Assembly (NCBI GenBank): GCA_017561025.1
Contig: JAFZDU010000046.1
Span: 1 to 46,526, forward strand
Length of the DNA stretch: 46,526 nt
Reading direction: 5' to 3'
From: Bacteroidales bacterium
GTDB lineage: Bacteria > Bacteroidota > Bacteroidia > Bacteroidales > F082
Within the stretch, counting starts at the first letter, position 1, and each line of letters starts with the position of its first letter. Both the position numbers and the translations under genes were made by a program. This document shows positions 1-7,390 of this stretch, piece by piece. The notes beneath the pieces were generated by a model. It saw only the letters and a program-made list of their open reading frames with translations, was not told where the DNA came from and made no database searches.

Positions 1-13
1 CACTTATCCTGTC

Positions 14-38
14 AAAAAAAATCCCGATTTTGTCGGGA
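14..38 (-). terminator. Intrinsic terminator after tRNA-Gly
   Basis: A six-base-pair stem (TCCCGA/TCGGGA, arms 22-27 and 33-38) is followed on the minus strand by a run of about eight T. It lies six bases beyond the 3' end of the tRNA and probably ends its transcript. Confidence 0.8.
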
Positions 39-43
39 CTAGA

Positions 44-115
<72 letters not shown>

Positions 116-132
116 GTTGTTGTTTGATGGTG

Positions 133-140
133 CAAAGATA
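133..140 (-). promoter_or_regulatory. Bacteroidetes -7 promoter element for tRNA-Gly
   Basis: TATCTTTG on the minus strand matches the Bacteroidetes primary-sigma -7 consensus TAnnTTTG, 18 bases upstream of the mature tRNA 5' end. A TTG lies further upstream at the approximate -33 distance. Confidence 0.65.
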
Positions 141-443
141 CGCAAAATATCATTCGGCGCAAGTACTTTTTAAACTTTTTTTAAAATATTTTTTCATTGA
201 TTGATAATCATATATTTATAAAGGTAATTTTGATAAAAAATACTTATAAAACTCTTTTAAATATGATATTTTTGCTATTAAAAAGCAGATTTTAAACCTG
301 AAAATATCACAAAAAACAAAATAGGCTCAATTTTTCAGATGAAAATTGATATGAAATAATCCGTTTTTTTATCCTAAAATCCACTTTAAAATGGCAATGA
401 AAATTTTTCTTCTTAAAAAACAAAATGACATCCGTCAATTTTA
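141..443. other. AT-rich gene-free divergent region
   Basis: About 300 bp between the minus-strand tRNA promoter and the plus-strand promoter of the YitT gene. It is very AT-rich, with no credible coding frame and no clear hairpin. I see only the two promoter boundaries. Confidence 0.5.
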
Positions 444-451
444 TAATTTTG
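444..451 (+). promoter_or_regulatory. -7 promoter element for the YitT-family gene
   Basis: TAATTTTG fits TAnnTTTG and ends 21 bases before the ATG at 473. Because the promoter lies inside the upstream in-frame extension (ATG at 425), it decides the start in favour of 473. Confidence 0.6.
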
Positions 452-472
452 CAGCAAAATAATCTATATCTT

Positions 473-1363
473 ATGAAAAATAAAATTTCAATCTGGCATG
501 AAATAAAGAGCCACATTATCATTACATTGGCTATTATTCTTTCAGCAATAGGCTGGTGTGTTTTCCTTATTCCTAATCAGATGCTTGGTGGCGGTGTTAC
601 CGGTCTTTCTACCATCATTTATTGGTTGACTGGCATCCCGACAGGTGTTATGATTTTTGTTTTTAATGCTATTCTGATTTTCATCTCTTTTAAATCCTTG
701 GGAAAAAGATTCGCAATCAGTACGATTTATTCCGTCGTTGTCACTTCTGTTGTGTTCTATTTGATGCAAGAATATTTTGTAACTCTCATACAAGAGCATT
801 TCGGAAGCATTCCTCTGAGCGATGACAGATTGCTTGCTGCTTTGTTGGGTTCAGCATTGAATGGCGTCGCATGCGGCATTATATTCCTTGAAGGCAGCAG
901 CACCGGAGGCACCGACGTTATCGCTGTGATGATAAACAAATATCGTAACGTCACTATAGGCCGACTCTCCTTGTTTATTAATGTAGTCGTTATTTCATGT
1001 TCTTATTTTGTGTTTAAGGACTTGGAACTTTTGATTTACAGTTATGTTGGTCTTATGGTAACAAGCTATACTGTCGATTTGACAATGAACGGTAGTAAAC
1101 AGTCAGTCCAGATGTTTATCTTCTCATCACAGCCTCATGAAATAGCAGATAGGGTAGGTGAGGAGGTTCATCGTGGTGTTACAATAATCAAGGGCACTGG
1201 ATGGTATTCTAAGAAGGAATCAGAGATTGTTATGGTAGTAGTTCGTAAAACCGAATCACAACGTGTTATCAGAATAGTTAAGCAATTGGATCCAGCGGCT
1301 TTCGTTTCAGTCAATACTGTTATGGGAGTTTATGGAAAAGGATTTGAGATGATGAAGAAGTAG
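473..1363 (+). CDS. YitT family membrane protein with DUF2179 domain
   Basis: A 296-residue inner-membrane protein. The N-terminal two thirds hold about five hydrophobic segments with the glycine-rich GGGVTGLSTI and EGSSTGGTDVIA motifs typical of the YitT/DUF161 family. The last ~80 residues form a soluble DUF2179-type domain (VQMFIFSSQPHEIADRV onward), which in relatives resembles ligand-binding or regulatory domains. The transported or sensed substrate is not known for this family. I chose ATG 473 (MKNKISIWHE) rather than ATG 425 because a -7 promoter element sits at 444-451. It is the only plus-strand gene in the first 39 kb and is followed by a 13-bp hairpin and a strong bidirectional terminator, so it is monocistronic. 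Confidence 0.85.
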   Translation: MKNKISIWHEIKSHIIITLAIILSAIGWCVFLIPNQMLGGGVTGLSTIIYWLTGIPTGVMIFVFNAILIFISFKSLGKRFAISTIYSVVVTSVVFYLMQEYFVTLIQEHFGSIPLSDDRLLAALLGSALNGVACGIIFLEGSSTGGTDVIAVMINKYRNVTIGRLSLFINVVVISCSYFVFKDLELLIYSYVGLMVTSYTVDLTMNGSKQSVQMFIFSSQPHEIADRVGEEVHRGVTIIKGTGWYSKKESEIVMVVVRKTESQRVIRIVKQLDPAAFVSVNTVMGVYGKGFEMMKK

Positions 1364-1380
1364 TATTATATTTAAGAAAT

Positions 1381-1426
1381 TCAAAACCTCAGAACTTCAA
1401 AAAAATCTGAGATTCTGAGGTTTTGA
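1381..1426. repeat. Low-complexity inverted repeat, CAGAA/CTGAG family
   Basis: The arms TCAAAACCTCAGA (1381-1393) and TCTGAGGTTTTGA (1414-1426) are perfectly complementary over 13 bp, with a 20-nt loop built from related words (ACTTC, ATCTGAG). Related sequence recurs near 8874-8933 and in many other gaps of this window. It lies between the YitT stop and the terminator. Confidence 0.75.
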
Positions 1427-1441
1427 GATTCTGGATTTCAT

Positions 1442-1473
1442 AAAAAAAGCGGTCATTCGACCGCTTTTTTTTT
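1442..1473. terminator. Bidirectional intrinsic terminator between convergent genes
   Basis: The stem AGCGGTC/GACCGCT with a short ATTC loop is flanked by A7 on the left and T9 on the right, so it can end transcription from both sides. It serves the YitT gene (plus) and the C1-peptidase operon (minus), and its right flank overlaps the stop codon of the peptidase. Confidence 0.85.
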
Positions 1474-2701
1474 ATTTGATACCGAGAGCTTTCTTGATAT
1501 GTTTTGGAAGAGCGTCTTTATGAACAACGATGTTCATAGTTTTGTAACGTACGAAAGCTTCTGAAGCATATAATGAACCTTCGTATTGTCCGTAGTCGCC
1601 CCATGAGTTCTTAACGATGAAGTAGTTGTTGCCGAGTTGGTCTTGTGCTTTACCGTAGATGAGCATACCGTGGTCGTCGCCTGTTTCGTAGTTGTCGTAA
1701 GCGATTTGACGGTCTTCTTGGCTAACGATGCGTTGTGGAGTTGGTTGCTTGTAAGCTTCTTTAGCTCTGTCTGATGCGCTTAAACCGATCCAACGTGCCA
1801 TGTCTGTGCCAGCGTCGTTGTTAGCTTTAGCTTCGAGGTCAGGAAGGACAGCGATACCAGCTTTGTCGCCTCTTAACCAACCTTTTTCACTTACGTCTGA
1901 ACCCCAAGCGATTGTGTAACCGTTGTCGATAGCGTAGTTCATGACTTCCATGAATTCGTCGATTGGGAGGTTGTAAGCTGTACCCCATCTCCAGTTATCT
2001 TGAACTTCGATAACGAATTGTTCGTAGAATGGGTGGTGTGTGAATGATGCTAAGTTTACATAGTCATCAGCGTTGAAGCCTGTTGATTCAGCGAATGATT
2101 TTGGAGTGTATTCTTTGCCGTTGTAAACGAATGTTTCTGGACGTTCACCGATGTAAGCATCGAGAATACCTGCCATAGCTTCTCTCCAAAGTGGAGTGCC
2201 TTCTGTGTTTGTTTGGAGTTTTCTGTTCTTTGTGATGCCTGCTACGAATGGGTCGCAAACTGAAGAGAATTCTGAGAAGTCAGAAAGAACGTCACCGTGT
2301 TTAACACCTGCTGGCAATTCTGAATCTGGAACTAAACCGTAATGTTTGATACCGTAAAGTACATCGTAGAATGAACCACCTTGTGAGAAAGAGATGTCAC
2401 CGTGTGTACGAACTGTAGCTTGAGCGCGGTCCATGTAAGTGTTCCATACGATGAACATTTCTGAGAAGTCGTATTCGCCTTTGCCCATACGTAACAATTC
2501 AGCTTCAACGAATGCTAATGATGAATAGCACCAGCATGTACCAGCTGCGTTTTGGTTTTTAATTGATGTGATTGGAAGTCTTACTTCGTTTGAGAAGATC
2601 CAACCTTCTTCTTTTGGAGCTTGTTCAGCTTCTTGTGCATTTGCTAAGCATGGCATAACGAATGCTAATGCTGTTGCTGCTAAGAATTTTTTGAAGTTCA
2701 T
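1472..2701 (-). CDS. Secreted C1 family cysteine peptidase (bleomycin-hydrolase/PepC-like), copy 2
   Basis: A 409-residue papain-fold peptidase with a Sec signal peptide (about 1-22, ending ANA-QE). The catalytic set is visible: oxyanion Gln50, nucleophile Cys56 in QNAAGTCWC, His344 in DDHGMLIYG and Asn365 in KNSWGDYG. This spacing and the CWC motif fit the bleomycin hydrolase/aminopeptidase C branch rather than secreted papains with a propeptide. There is no lipobox and no T9SS sorting domain, so the likely location is the periplasm. It is the second gene of a two-gene operon, 29 bp behind its paralog, and ends at the shared terminator. It may trim peptides; the substrate is unknown. Confidence 0.85.
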   Translation of the reverse strand: MNFKKFLAATALAFVMPCLANAQEAEQAPKEEGWIFSNEVRLPITSIKNQNAAGTCWCYSSLAFVEAELLRMGKGEYDFSEMFIVWNTYMDRAQATVRTHGDISFSQGGSFYDVLYGIKHYGLVPDSELPAGVKHGDVLSDFSEFSSVCDPFVAGITKNRKLQTNTEGTPLWREAMAGILDAYIGERPETFVYNGKEYTPKSFAESTGFNADDYVNLASFTHHPFYEQFVIEVQDNWRWGTAYNLPIDEFMEVMNYAIDNGYTIAWGSDVSEKGWLRGDKAGIAVLPDLEAKANNDAGTDMARWIGLSASDRAKEAYKQPTPQRIVSQEDRQIAYDNYETGDDHGMLIYGKAQDQLGNNYFIVKNSWGDYGQYEGSLYASEAFVRYKTMNIVVHKDALPKHIKKALGIK

Positions 2702-2730
2702 AGTTTTTAATTTAAATGTGTTAATAAATA

Positions 2731-3921
2731 TTATAATCCAAGTTTAGTTTTCATTTCGCTTGTCATGCCACCTTTGTTGAGGGTGAAGAACATAGTGTGA
2801 AGTCTTACGTAAGGTTCTGAGCAGTACCAATAGCCGTCATAACCGTATTTTTCACTCCATGAGTTCTTGACTTTGTAGTATTTGGTTCCGTTTTGGTCGT
2901 AAGCGATGCCAACGATGAGCATGCTGTGGTCGTCGGTTGTCTGACCGTTTTCGTATGCTTCTTGGTGCATTTCTTCTGTGACTTCTTTTTCAGGCATTAC
3001 GCTTTCGAATTTGTATAATGAAGCGCTGATTTCAGCGTCGCTCATCTTCTTGTATTTCTTGACGTCTGATTGTCTGATCTTTTCAACATTGTCTTCGAGG
3101 ACGACACCAACGCCTGCGTTACGGCTGAATCCTTTGTCGCTGACATCTTGAGCCCAACCTACAGTGTAGCCGCTGTTCAAAGCGTTGTCGAGTTCTGCCA
3201 TCAATTCGTCTAAAGGCATGTTGTATGTCATTGTGTTTGCCCAGTTGTCTTGGATAGGCATGATGTAGGGTTTGTAGTTGGCGTGGTTTGTGAAAGCACC
3301 GATTTGTACGTAGTCGTTGATATTGATAGGATATTTTTCAGCAAATGATTTTGCATTGTATTCGTTGCCTTCGAAAGTGAATGTTGCAGGTGTTTCACCG
3401 AGATAAACATTCAAGATTTCTTGAACCATGTTTGGCCATGCCTTGCTGATCTTTCCGTTATGTTGTTTGTTGACGATCTTGCCGTATTCAGCGAGGACTG
3501 TGTGAAGTTCGCCATGTTGGTGTATGCCTTCACCTAAAACGAGTCCGTTGTAAGCTTCGTCTGTCATCATGCCGCTTTCGTTGATGGCGTATAAAACATC
3601 GAATACTTCGCCGCCAGGACTGAAGTTACATACGCCTTGCATGCGGATGTATTTCTCGAATTTGTTGGCGTATGCCCAACGTACGAGGTACATTTCTGAA
3701 AGGTCGATTTCTGTTTCGTATTCTCTCAAGATTTCTGCTTCAACCATAGCAAGACCTGCGAAGCACCAGCAAGTGCCTGATTGTGATTGGTTTTTGACTG
3801 ATGTGTGAGGAACAACAACGTCGTCTGTTATTTCATAAACGCGTTCTTGAGCAAAGAGAGACATTGGTAATGAAAGGATAAATGCCAATGCTAATAAAAC
3901 TGTAGTTTTTGTACGATTCAT
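2731..3921 (-). CDS. Secreted C1 family cysteine peptidase (bleomycin-hydrolase/PepC-like), copy 1
   Basis: A 396-residue paralog of the downstream peptidase, with signal peptide MNRTKTTVLLALAF...SLFAQ. Counting from this start, the active-site residues are Gln45, Cys51 (QSQSGTCWC), His332 (DDHSMLIVG) and Asn353 in KNSWSEKYG. The usual Gly after NSW is replaced by Ser. A longer frame starts at 3945 (MINQNIKK...), but the signal peptide and promoter spacing favour ATG 3921. It is the first gene of the peptidase operon, and a -7 element lies 40 bp upstream. The pair probably arose by tandem duplication. Neither copy carries an export signal beyond Sec, so a periplasmic aminopeptidase/endopeptidase role is the best guess. 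Confidence 0.83.
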   Translation of the reverse strand: MNRTKTTVLLALAFILSLPMSLFAQERVYEITDDVVVPHTSVKNQSQSGTCWCFAGLAMVEAEILREYETEIDLSEMYLVRWAYANKFEKYIRMQGVCNFSPGGEVFDVLYAINESGMMTDEAYNGLVLGEGIHQHGELHTVLAEYGKIVNKQHNGKISKAWPNMVQEILNVYLGETPATFTFEGNEYNAKSFAEKYPININDYVQIGAFTNHANYKPYIMPIQDNWANTMTYNMPLDELMAELDNALNSGYTVGWAQDVSDKGFSRNAGVGVVLEDNVEKIRQSDVKKYKKMSDAEISASLYKFESVMPEKEVTEEMHQEAYENGQTTDDHSMLIVGIAYDQNGTKYYKVKNSWSEKYGYDGYWYCSEPYVRLHTMFFTLNKGGMTSEMKTKLGL

Positions 3922-3961
3922 CTTTTTAATGTTTTGATTTATCAAATGATTAACGAATCGA

Positions 3962-3969
3962 CAAAGATA
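3962..3969 (-). promoter_or_regulatory. -7 promoter element for the C1-peptidase operon
   Basis: TATCTTTG on the minus strand, about 40 bases before the ATG at 3921 and directly after the terminator of the upstream gene. Confidence 0.65.
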
Positions 3970-4002
3970 AAAAAAATCTTGTTGTTAGACAAGATTTTTT
4001 TT
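3969..4002. terminator. Intrinsic terminator after the beta-barrel gene
   Basis: Stem ATCTTGT/ACAAGAT (3976-3982 and 3989-3995), flanked by A7 on the left and T7 on the right. On the minus strand it ends the 4032-4739 gene just before the peptidase promoter. Confidence 0.8.
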
Positions 4003-4031
4003 AAACTCTAGAATTCTATATTTATGATGTT

Positions 4032-4739
4032 TTATCTGAAACTGAATCCGTAAATGAATTCAAATCCGATGCAGTTCATGGTCTGTTCAAGTGTGCCTGC
4101 ATCAACTTCTCCATTAAAGTACAACAATGTGTAAGTGCCTTGTGATACAATGGCAGGATTGAAATTTACAAAACAGTTGATGCGAATCATATTCTTGTTG
4201 TTTTGATATTTAGTCAAACCGATTTTGGCGTTGGCATAACATCTCAATTTACGTTCTGAGTTCATTTCAAAATTCAATCCGTCATATATTACAAGACCAT
4301 AATTGTATTCTGAGAAATTACGGGTCAATTTGACGCCTAGTTCGATGTTTGGCATAAAACCTCTTTTTGACTTAAGCGATTGAAAGACTTTTTCAATTGT
4401 GATAGGCATTGTGTAATAAGGGACATAGAATATTTCTTCGTCTGCTATTTTTGTAGAGAATGTTGTTACTCCGAAACCTACGTTCAATCCGAAACCTTTG
4501 TAGATGTGCTGGTAATATGCCACATCTATACCTGTTGATGGATATGATGACGATTTAAGCACGTTTAAGTCGTAGATGGAATGTATTTTGACTTTTTCAT
4601 ATACTGGAACTTGTGCTCCAATTTTAAGCATCGATTTCGGTAATTCTTGTTTGTAATTGCCTAATATTTGTGCGAATGAAGAGAAAGAACTAAGCAATAT
4701 TGCTAATGTAGCAATTAATGTTAATGCTTTTGTTTTCAT
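4032..4739 (-). CDS. Probable outer-membrane beta-barrel protein, function unknown
   Basis: I do not recognise a named family. The protein has 235 residues and a clear Sec signal peptide (MKTKALTLIATLAILLSSFS...FAQ). The mature part alternates aromatic, glycine and polar residues in short strands (GFGLNVGFGVTTFS, RCYANAKIGLTKYQ, MIRINCFVNFNPAIV) and ends GFEFIYGFSFR with an aromatic residue near the C-terminus. This fits a small outer-membrane beta-barrel, possibly eight to ten strands. There is no T9SS domain. It lies between the T9SS array and the peptidase operon, with its own terminator. I see no good promoter, so read-through from 4804-7317 is possible (64-bp gap with a hairpin). Confidence 0.6.
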   Translation of the reverse strand: MKTKALTLIATLAILLSSFSSFAQILGNYKQELPKSMLKIGAQVPVYEKVKIHSIYDLNVLKSSSYPSTGIDVAYYQHIYKGFGLNVGFGVTTFSTKIADEEIFYVPYYTMPITIEKVFQSLKSKRGFMPNIELGVKLTRNFSEYNYGLVIYDGLNFEMNSERKLRCYANAKIGLTKYQNNKNMIRINCFVNFNPAIVSQGTYTLLYFNGEVDAGTLEQTMNCIGFEFIYGFSFR

Positions 4740-4773
4740 GCTTTGGGGTTTAGAGGGTGAAGAGGGATTAGAG

Positions 4774-4796
4774 GAGACGCCACGGGGTGACGTCTC
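4774..4796. repeat. AGACG-type palindromic hairpin
   Basis: GAGACGCCAC and GTGACGTCTC pair over ten positions with one mismatch and are followed by TACA. Similar GTAGAGACG-type palindromes occur at 27492-27537, 33550-33595 and 44307-44355. No T-run follows, so a terminator is not supported. Confidence 0.6.
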
Positions 4797-4803
4797 TACA
4801 TTC

Positions 4804-7317
4804 TTAATTCCTAATTATTCTATATACGTTTCCTTCAATTTCAACAAAATATATTCCTGGATTAAAAGCGCTCATATCAACATTTACTGTTGAATGTTGT
4901 CCGTTGACTGTTGACATTTTAATTCCATAAATATTGTAAATGTTAATTTCCTTAACGTCTTCATTAAGTTTTATATACAAGACATCATCGACTGGATTTG
5001 GATATATCTCGAATGTGTTTTTCATCTCTTCTATCGCTTCGCCTTTTATTTCAAATTCGTAAGGTGCTGATGGCAATGACTCTCCGACTTCGCAATGTGT
5101 CACTACTGTGAAATAGTGACTGCCTTCTTCATCGAATCCTATGACGTATGATGTTTCTGTTGTTGTTTCTAATTTATTACCATCTAAATAGATAGAATAT
5201 TCTTGAGCATTGTCGACAGCGTCCCAAGTCATTGTGACTTTGAAGTTATGGTCGAAACCTTCCGCGTCTTGTTCTATTGTGGCGCCGAGTACTGTAGGTG
5301 CGAAACAAGGGTCGTCAACTTCGATGATGGCGCATTCTTCTGGAGTGAATGCTGAGATTTTGTCTCCTTTTATTGTTCTTACTCTGTAGCAGAATTCCAT
5401 TCCTAATTGAATGCATCCGTCGTTGTATGATGTTGATGTTGTCTCTAACAAGAACTCGCCTCTGCGGTATAAGTGATATGCTGTCGCACCATCCACGGCG
5501 CTCCAATTAATCTTGAAGCTTGTCTCCAAAGCGTTAACTTGTAAACTCTCCGGAGCATCGATGTCGGTGTTGACTTTATATATTTTTGCCACTGATGTCT
5601 TGTCGCCGTAGATGGCAACGACTTCAATGATATACAGATTTTCTGTGATGGCGATGCTGTGTGATGTCTCGCTTGTCTTTTCCAACAACAACTCGCCGTT
5701 GACATATAAATGATAACCTGATGGTTCTGCTTGCTGTGGCGCTGTCCATCTGATTGTCATCTCGTCGCCGTTTTGTTCAGCGATGATGTCGCTTACAGGA
5801 TGAGGGTGTGTGGTGTATTCGTAGAGATAATGACTGTTGAAGACTTCCTTGGTGTCGTAGTCTTGTATCCACATCGCCACTTCGAGGTCGCTCATCTGTT
5901 CGACATTTGAGTTGAAGAGGTTGTAAGTATATTCGAAGTTTTTAGTCTGACCTGCTGCTATTGTGAAGGTGTTGCCTTCTGCGCTGTCGAGCATCTTCAT
6001 CATGATATGACGGAACTCTTCTTCACCGTTGCTGCTAGCGTTTTCTGTTGTTATCTTCTCGTTGACAGAGACGAAAAGTCTTGCGTTGCTGAGGTTTACG
6101 TAAGAAGTGACGTCTGCTGTTATCGTGATGACTTTTCCGCTTGTGGTGAACGATCCTCTGATGTCGGCGAAAGCAGGAGCGTTGTATCTTTCGTCTAAAG
6201 TCGCCTGTGTCATCATCGTTGCTGTCTGTCTTCCATCGAGGTAGATGTCAGGCACGCCGAAGACGCCATAGTAGTTTTCTCTTGTCTTGCTGTCGTCGTT
6301 AGCATAAGGGTCGCCCATTCCAGGGAAGTCGACAGGATATTTTGTGTAGGTGTATTTTCCAGGGTTGTTAGCAGTGAAATCTGCCATGTGTTGGTTCACG
6401 TTGACGCAAGGAGCGCATGTTGAACTGGAGAAGTGTTCAATCATAGGTATTCTCTGTGCCTGTCCCAAAGCGATGACTAAATCCTTTTCCATTGTGTTGT
6501 TGCTGCTGTTATCGCTGATGCCATTGACATCGATGATATTGACTTCAACCTTATAAGTTCCAGGGATGAGGAATGTAGGTACCTGGAAAGTGAATTCAGC
6601 TTGATCGAAAGAGTTCAATGAGGTGTTGAATGTCTCTGTTATCTTTTCGAATCCTTCTATTTCGTATGATGCAGTGAAGCTTTCTACTTTGTTGCATCCG
6701 AGGTTTTTCACTGTGAAAGGTATCTCTGTGTTGCCGGCGCCGAGCATATTAGGCACGTCGACGCTAACCATTTTAAGGTCGGTGCTTTCTTGTGCTGTGA
6801 TGACGATGTCGTCGAAATACCAAGCGTCGAAGTCGTACCATTCGCCACTATAGTAAATGCTGAACATCACATTGGATTTTCCCATGTCGGGAGTGACGAT
6901 GTTGATTTCTTCGGTATATTTTCCGGTTGTGCTGTAACCTTTCGACCATCCTTGGTTCCAGGTGTTGCCGTTGTCGGATGATGTGGCGATGTAGATGTAG
7001 TTTGTCGTTGTGGCGAAGTTGTCGAAATACATCTTGAAAGAAACAATCACGCCTGGCACGTTGGTCAAGTCGACAGCTGCTGTCTTCATTCTTGACATTC
7101 CGCTGAATGAAGGCTGGCAGTTTAACTTCAATTCGTTGGCGTTGCCGCCGGCGTTGCTGCTGGCAGATACTGACCAGTTGCTTGTTGTGTTGCCTGCTTC
7201 TTGCCATCCAACAGGGAGTGTGCTGCCGTTGAAACTTTCTTGTAGGATGATGTTGTTCTGCGCGAAAAGCATTGCTGAGAATAACAATGCGATAGTGAAT
7301 GATAATAATTTCTTCAT
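4804..7317 (-). CDS. T9SS-exported Omp28/thioredoxin-domain adhesin-like protein (paralog 1)
   Basis: An 837-residue protein with a signal peptide (1-20). A jelly-roll domain (about 25-175) has the choice-of-anchor-J / cleaved-adhesin signature: SFNGSTLPVGW near the start, ATSSDNGNTWN in the middle and WYFDDIVI at the end. A CARDB-like Ig domain follows (about 180-285), then an Omp28-like thioredoxin domain (about 288-505) with Cys301/Cys304 in SSSTCAPCV and a probable cis-proline at 356 (GVPDIYLDG). Three FN3-like modules (about 510-755) lead to a T9SS type A sorting domain (about 765-837; IYPNPVDDVLYIKL). It would be exported by Sec then T9SS and exposed on or shed from the surface. Omp28 relatives have no established enzyme activity; thiol-disulfide exchange is inferred from the CxxC. 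It is the most downstream of nine paralogs. Confidence 0.85.
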   Translation of the reverse strand: MKKLLSFTIALLFSAMLFAQNNIILQESFNGSTLPVGWQEAGNTTSNWSVSASSNAGGNANELKLNCQPSFSGMSRMKTAAVDLTNVPGVIVSFKMYFDNFATTTNYIYIATSSDNGNTWNQGWSKGYSTTGKYTEEINIVTPDMGKSNVMFSIYYSGEWYDFDAWYFDDIVITAQESTDLKMVSVDVPNMLGAGNTEIPFTVKNLGCNKVESFTASYEIEGFEKITETFNTSLNSFDQAEFTFQVPTFLIPGTYKVEVNIIDVNGISDNSSNNTMEKDLVIALGQAQRIPMIEHFSSSTCAPCVNVNQHMADFTANNPGKYTYTKYPVDFPGMGDPYANDDSKTRENYYGVFGVPDIYLDGRQTATMMTQATLDERYNAPAFADIRGSFTTSGKVITITADVTSYVNLSNARLFVSVNEKITTENASSNGEEEFRHIMMKMLDSAEGNTFTIAAGQTKNFEYTYNLFNSNVEQMSDLEVAMWIQDYDTKEVFNSHYLYEYTTHPHPVSDIIAEQNGDEMTIRWTAPQQAEPSGYHLYVNGELLLEKTSETSHSIAITENLYIIEVVAIYGDKTSVAKIYKVNTDIDAPESLQVNALETSFKINWSAVDGATAYHLYRRGEFLLETTSTSYNDGCIQLGMEFCYRVRTIKGDKISAFTPEECAIIEVDDPCFAPTVLGATIEQDAEGFDHNFKVTMTWDAVDNAQEYSIYLDGNKLETTTETSYVIGFDEEGSHYFTVVTHCEVGESLPSAPYEFEIKGEAIEEMKNTFEIYPNPVDDVLYIKLNEDVKEINIYNIYGIKMSTVNGQHSTVNVDMSAFNPGIYFVEIEGNVYRIIRN
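4889..4916. repeat. Degenerate heptamer repeat (GTTGNNN)x4 inside the CDS
   Basis: Four consecutive 7-mers on the plus strand, GTTGAAT, GTTGTCC, GTTGACT and GTTGACA, lie in the sorting-domain coding region and encode the linker TVNGQHSTVNV. The same heptamer family occurs at 17885-17911, 36769-36796 and, outside genes, 43156-43183. Confidence 0.7.
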
Positions 7318-7334
7318 GTGTTGGATATAAACAA

Positions 7335-7368
7335 TTAAAGCAGCAAAGTTAATACTTTACTGCTTTAA
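7335..7368 (-). promoter_or_regulatory. Promoter of paralog 1 embedded in a 14-bp inverted repeat
   Basis: The minus-strand -7 element TAACTTTG lies at 7344-7351, 27 bases before ATG 7317. It is inside the arm of a near-perfect palindrome (TTAAAGCAG-n-AAAG, six-base loop, CTTT-n-CTGCTTTAA). The hairpin could be an operator over the promoter, or a weak terminator of the 7391-8815 gene, whose stop lies 22 bp away. Confidence 0.55.
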
Positions 7369-7390
7369 TATTTACAAACTTTTTATTTTT

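Noticed and set aside
307-522. A 71-codon minus-strand open frame upstream of the YitT gene
   Set aside because: It overlaps the promoter and start of the plus-strand gene, is dominated by Phe/Lys/Ile from AT-rich DNA and has no recognisable features.
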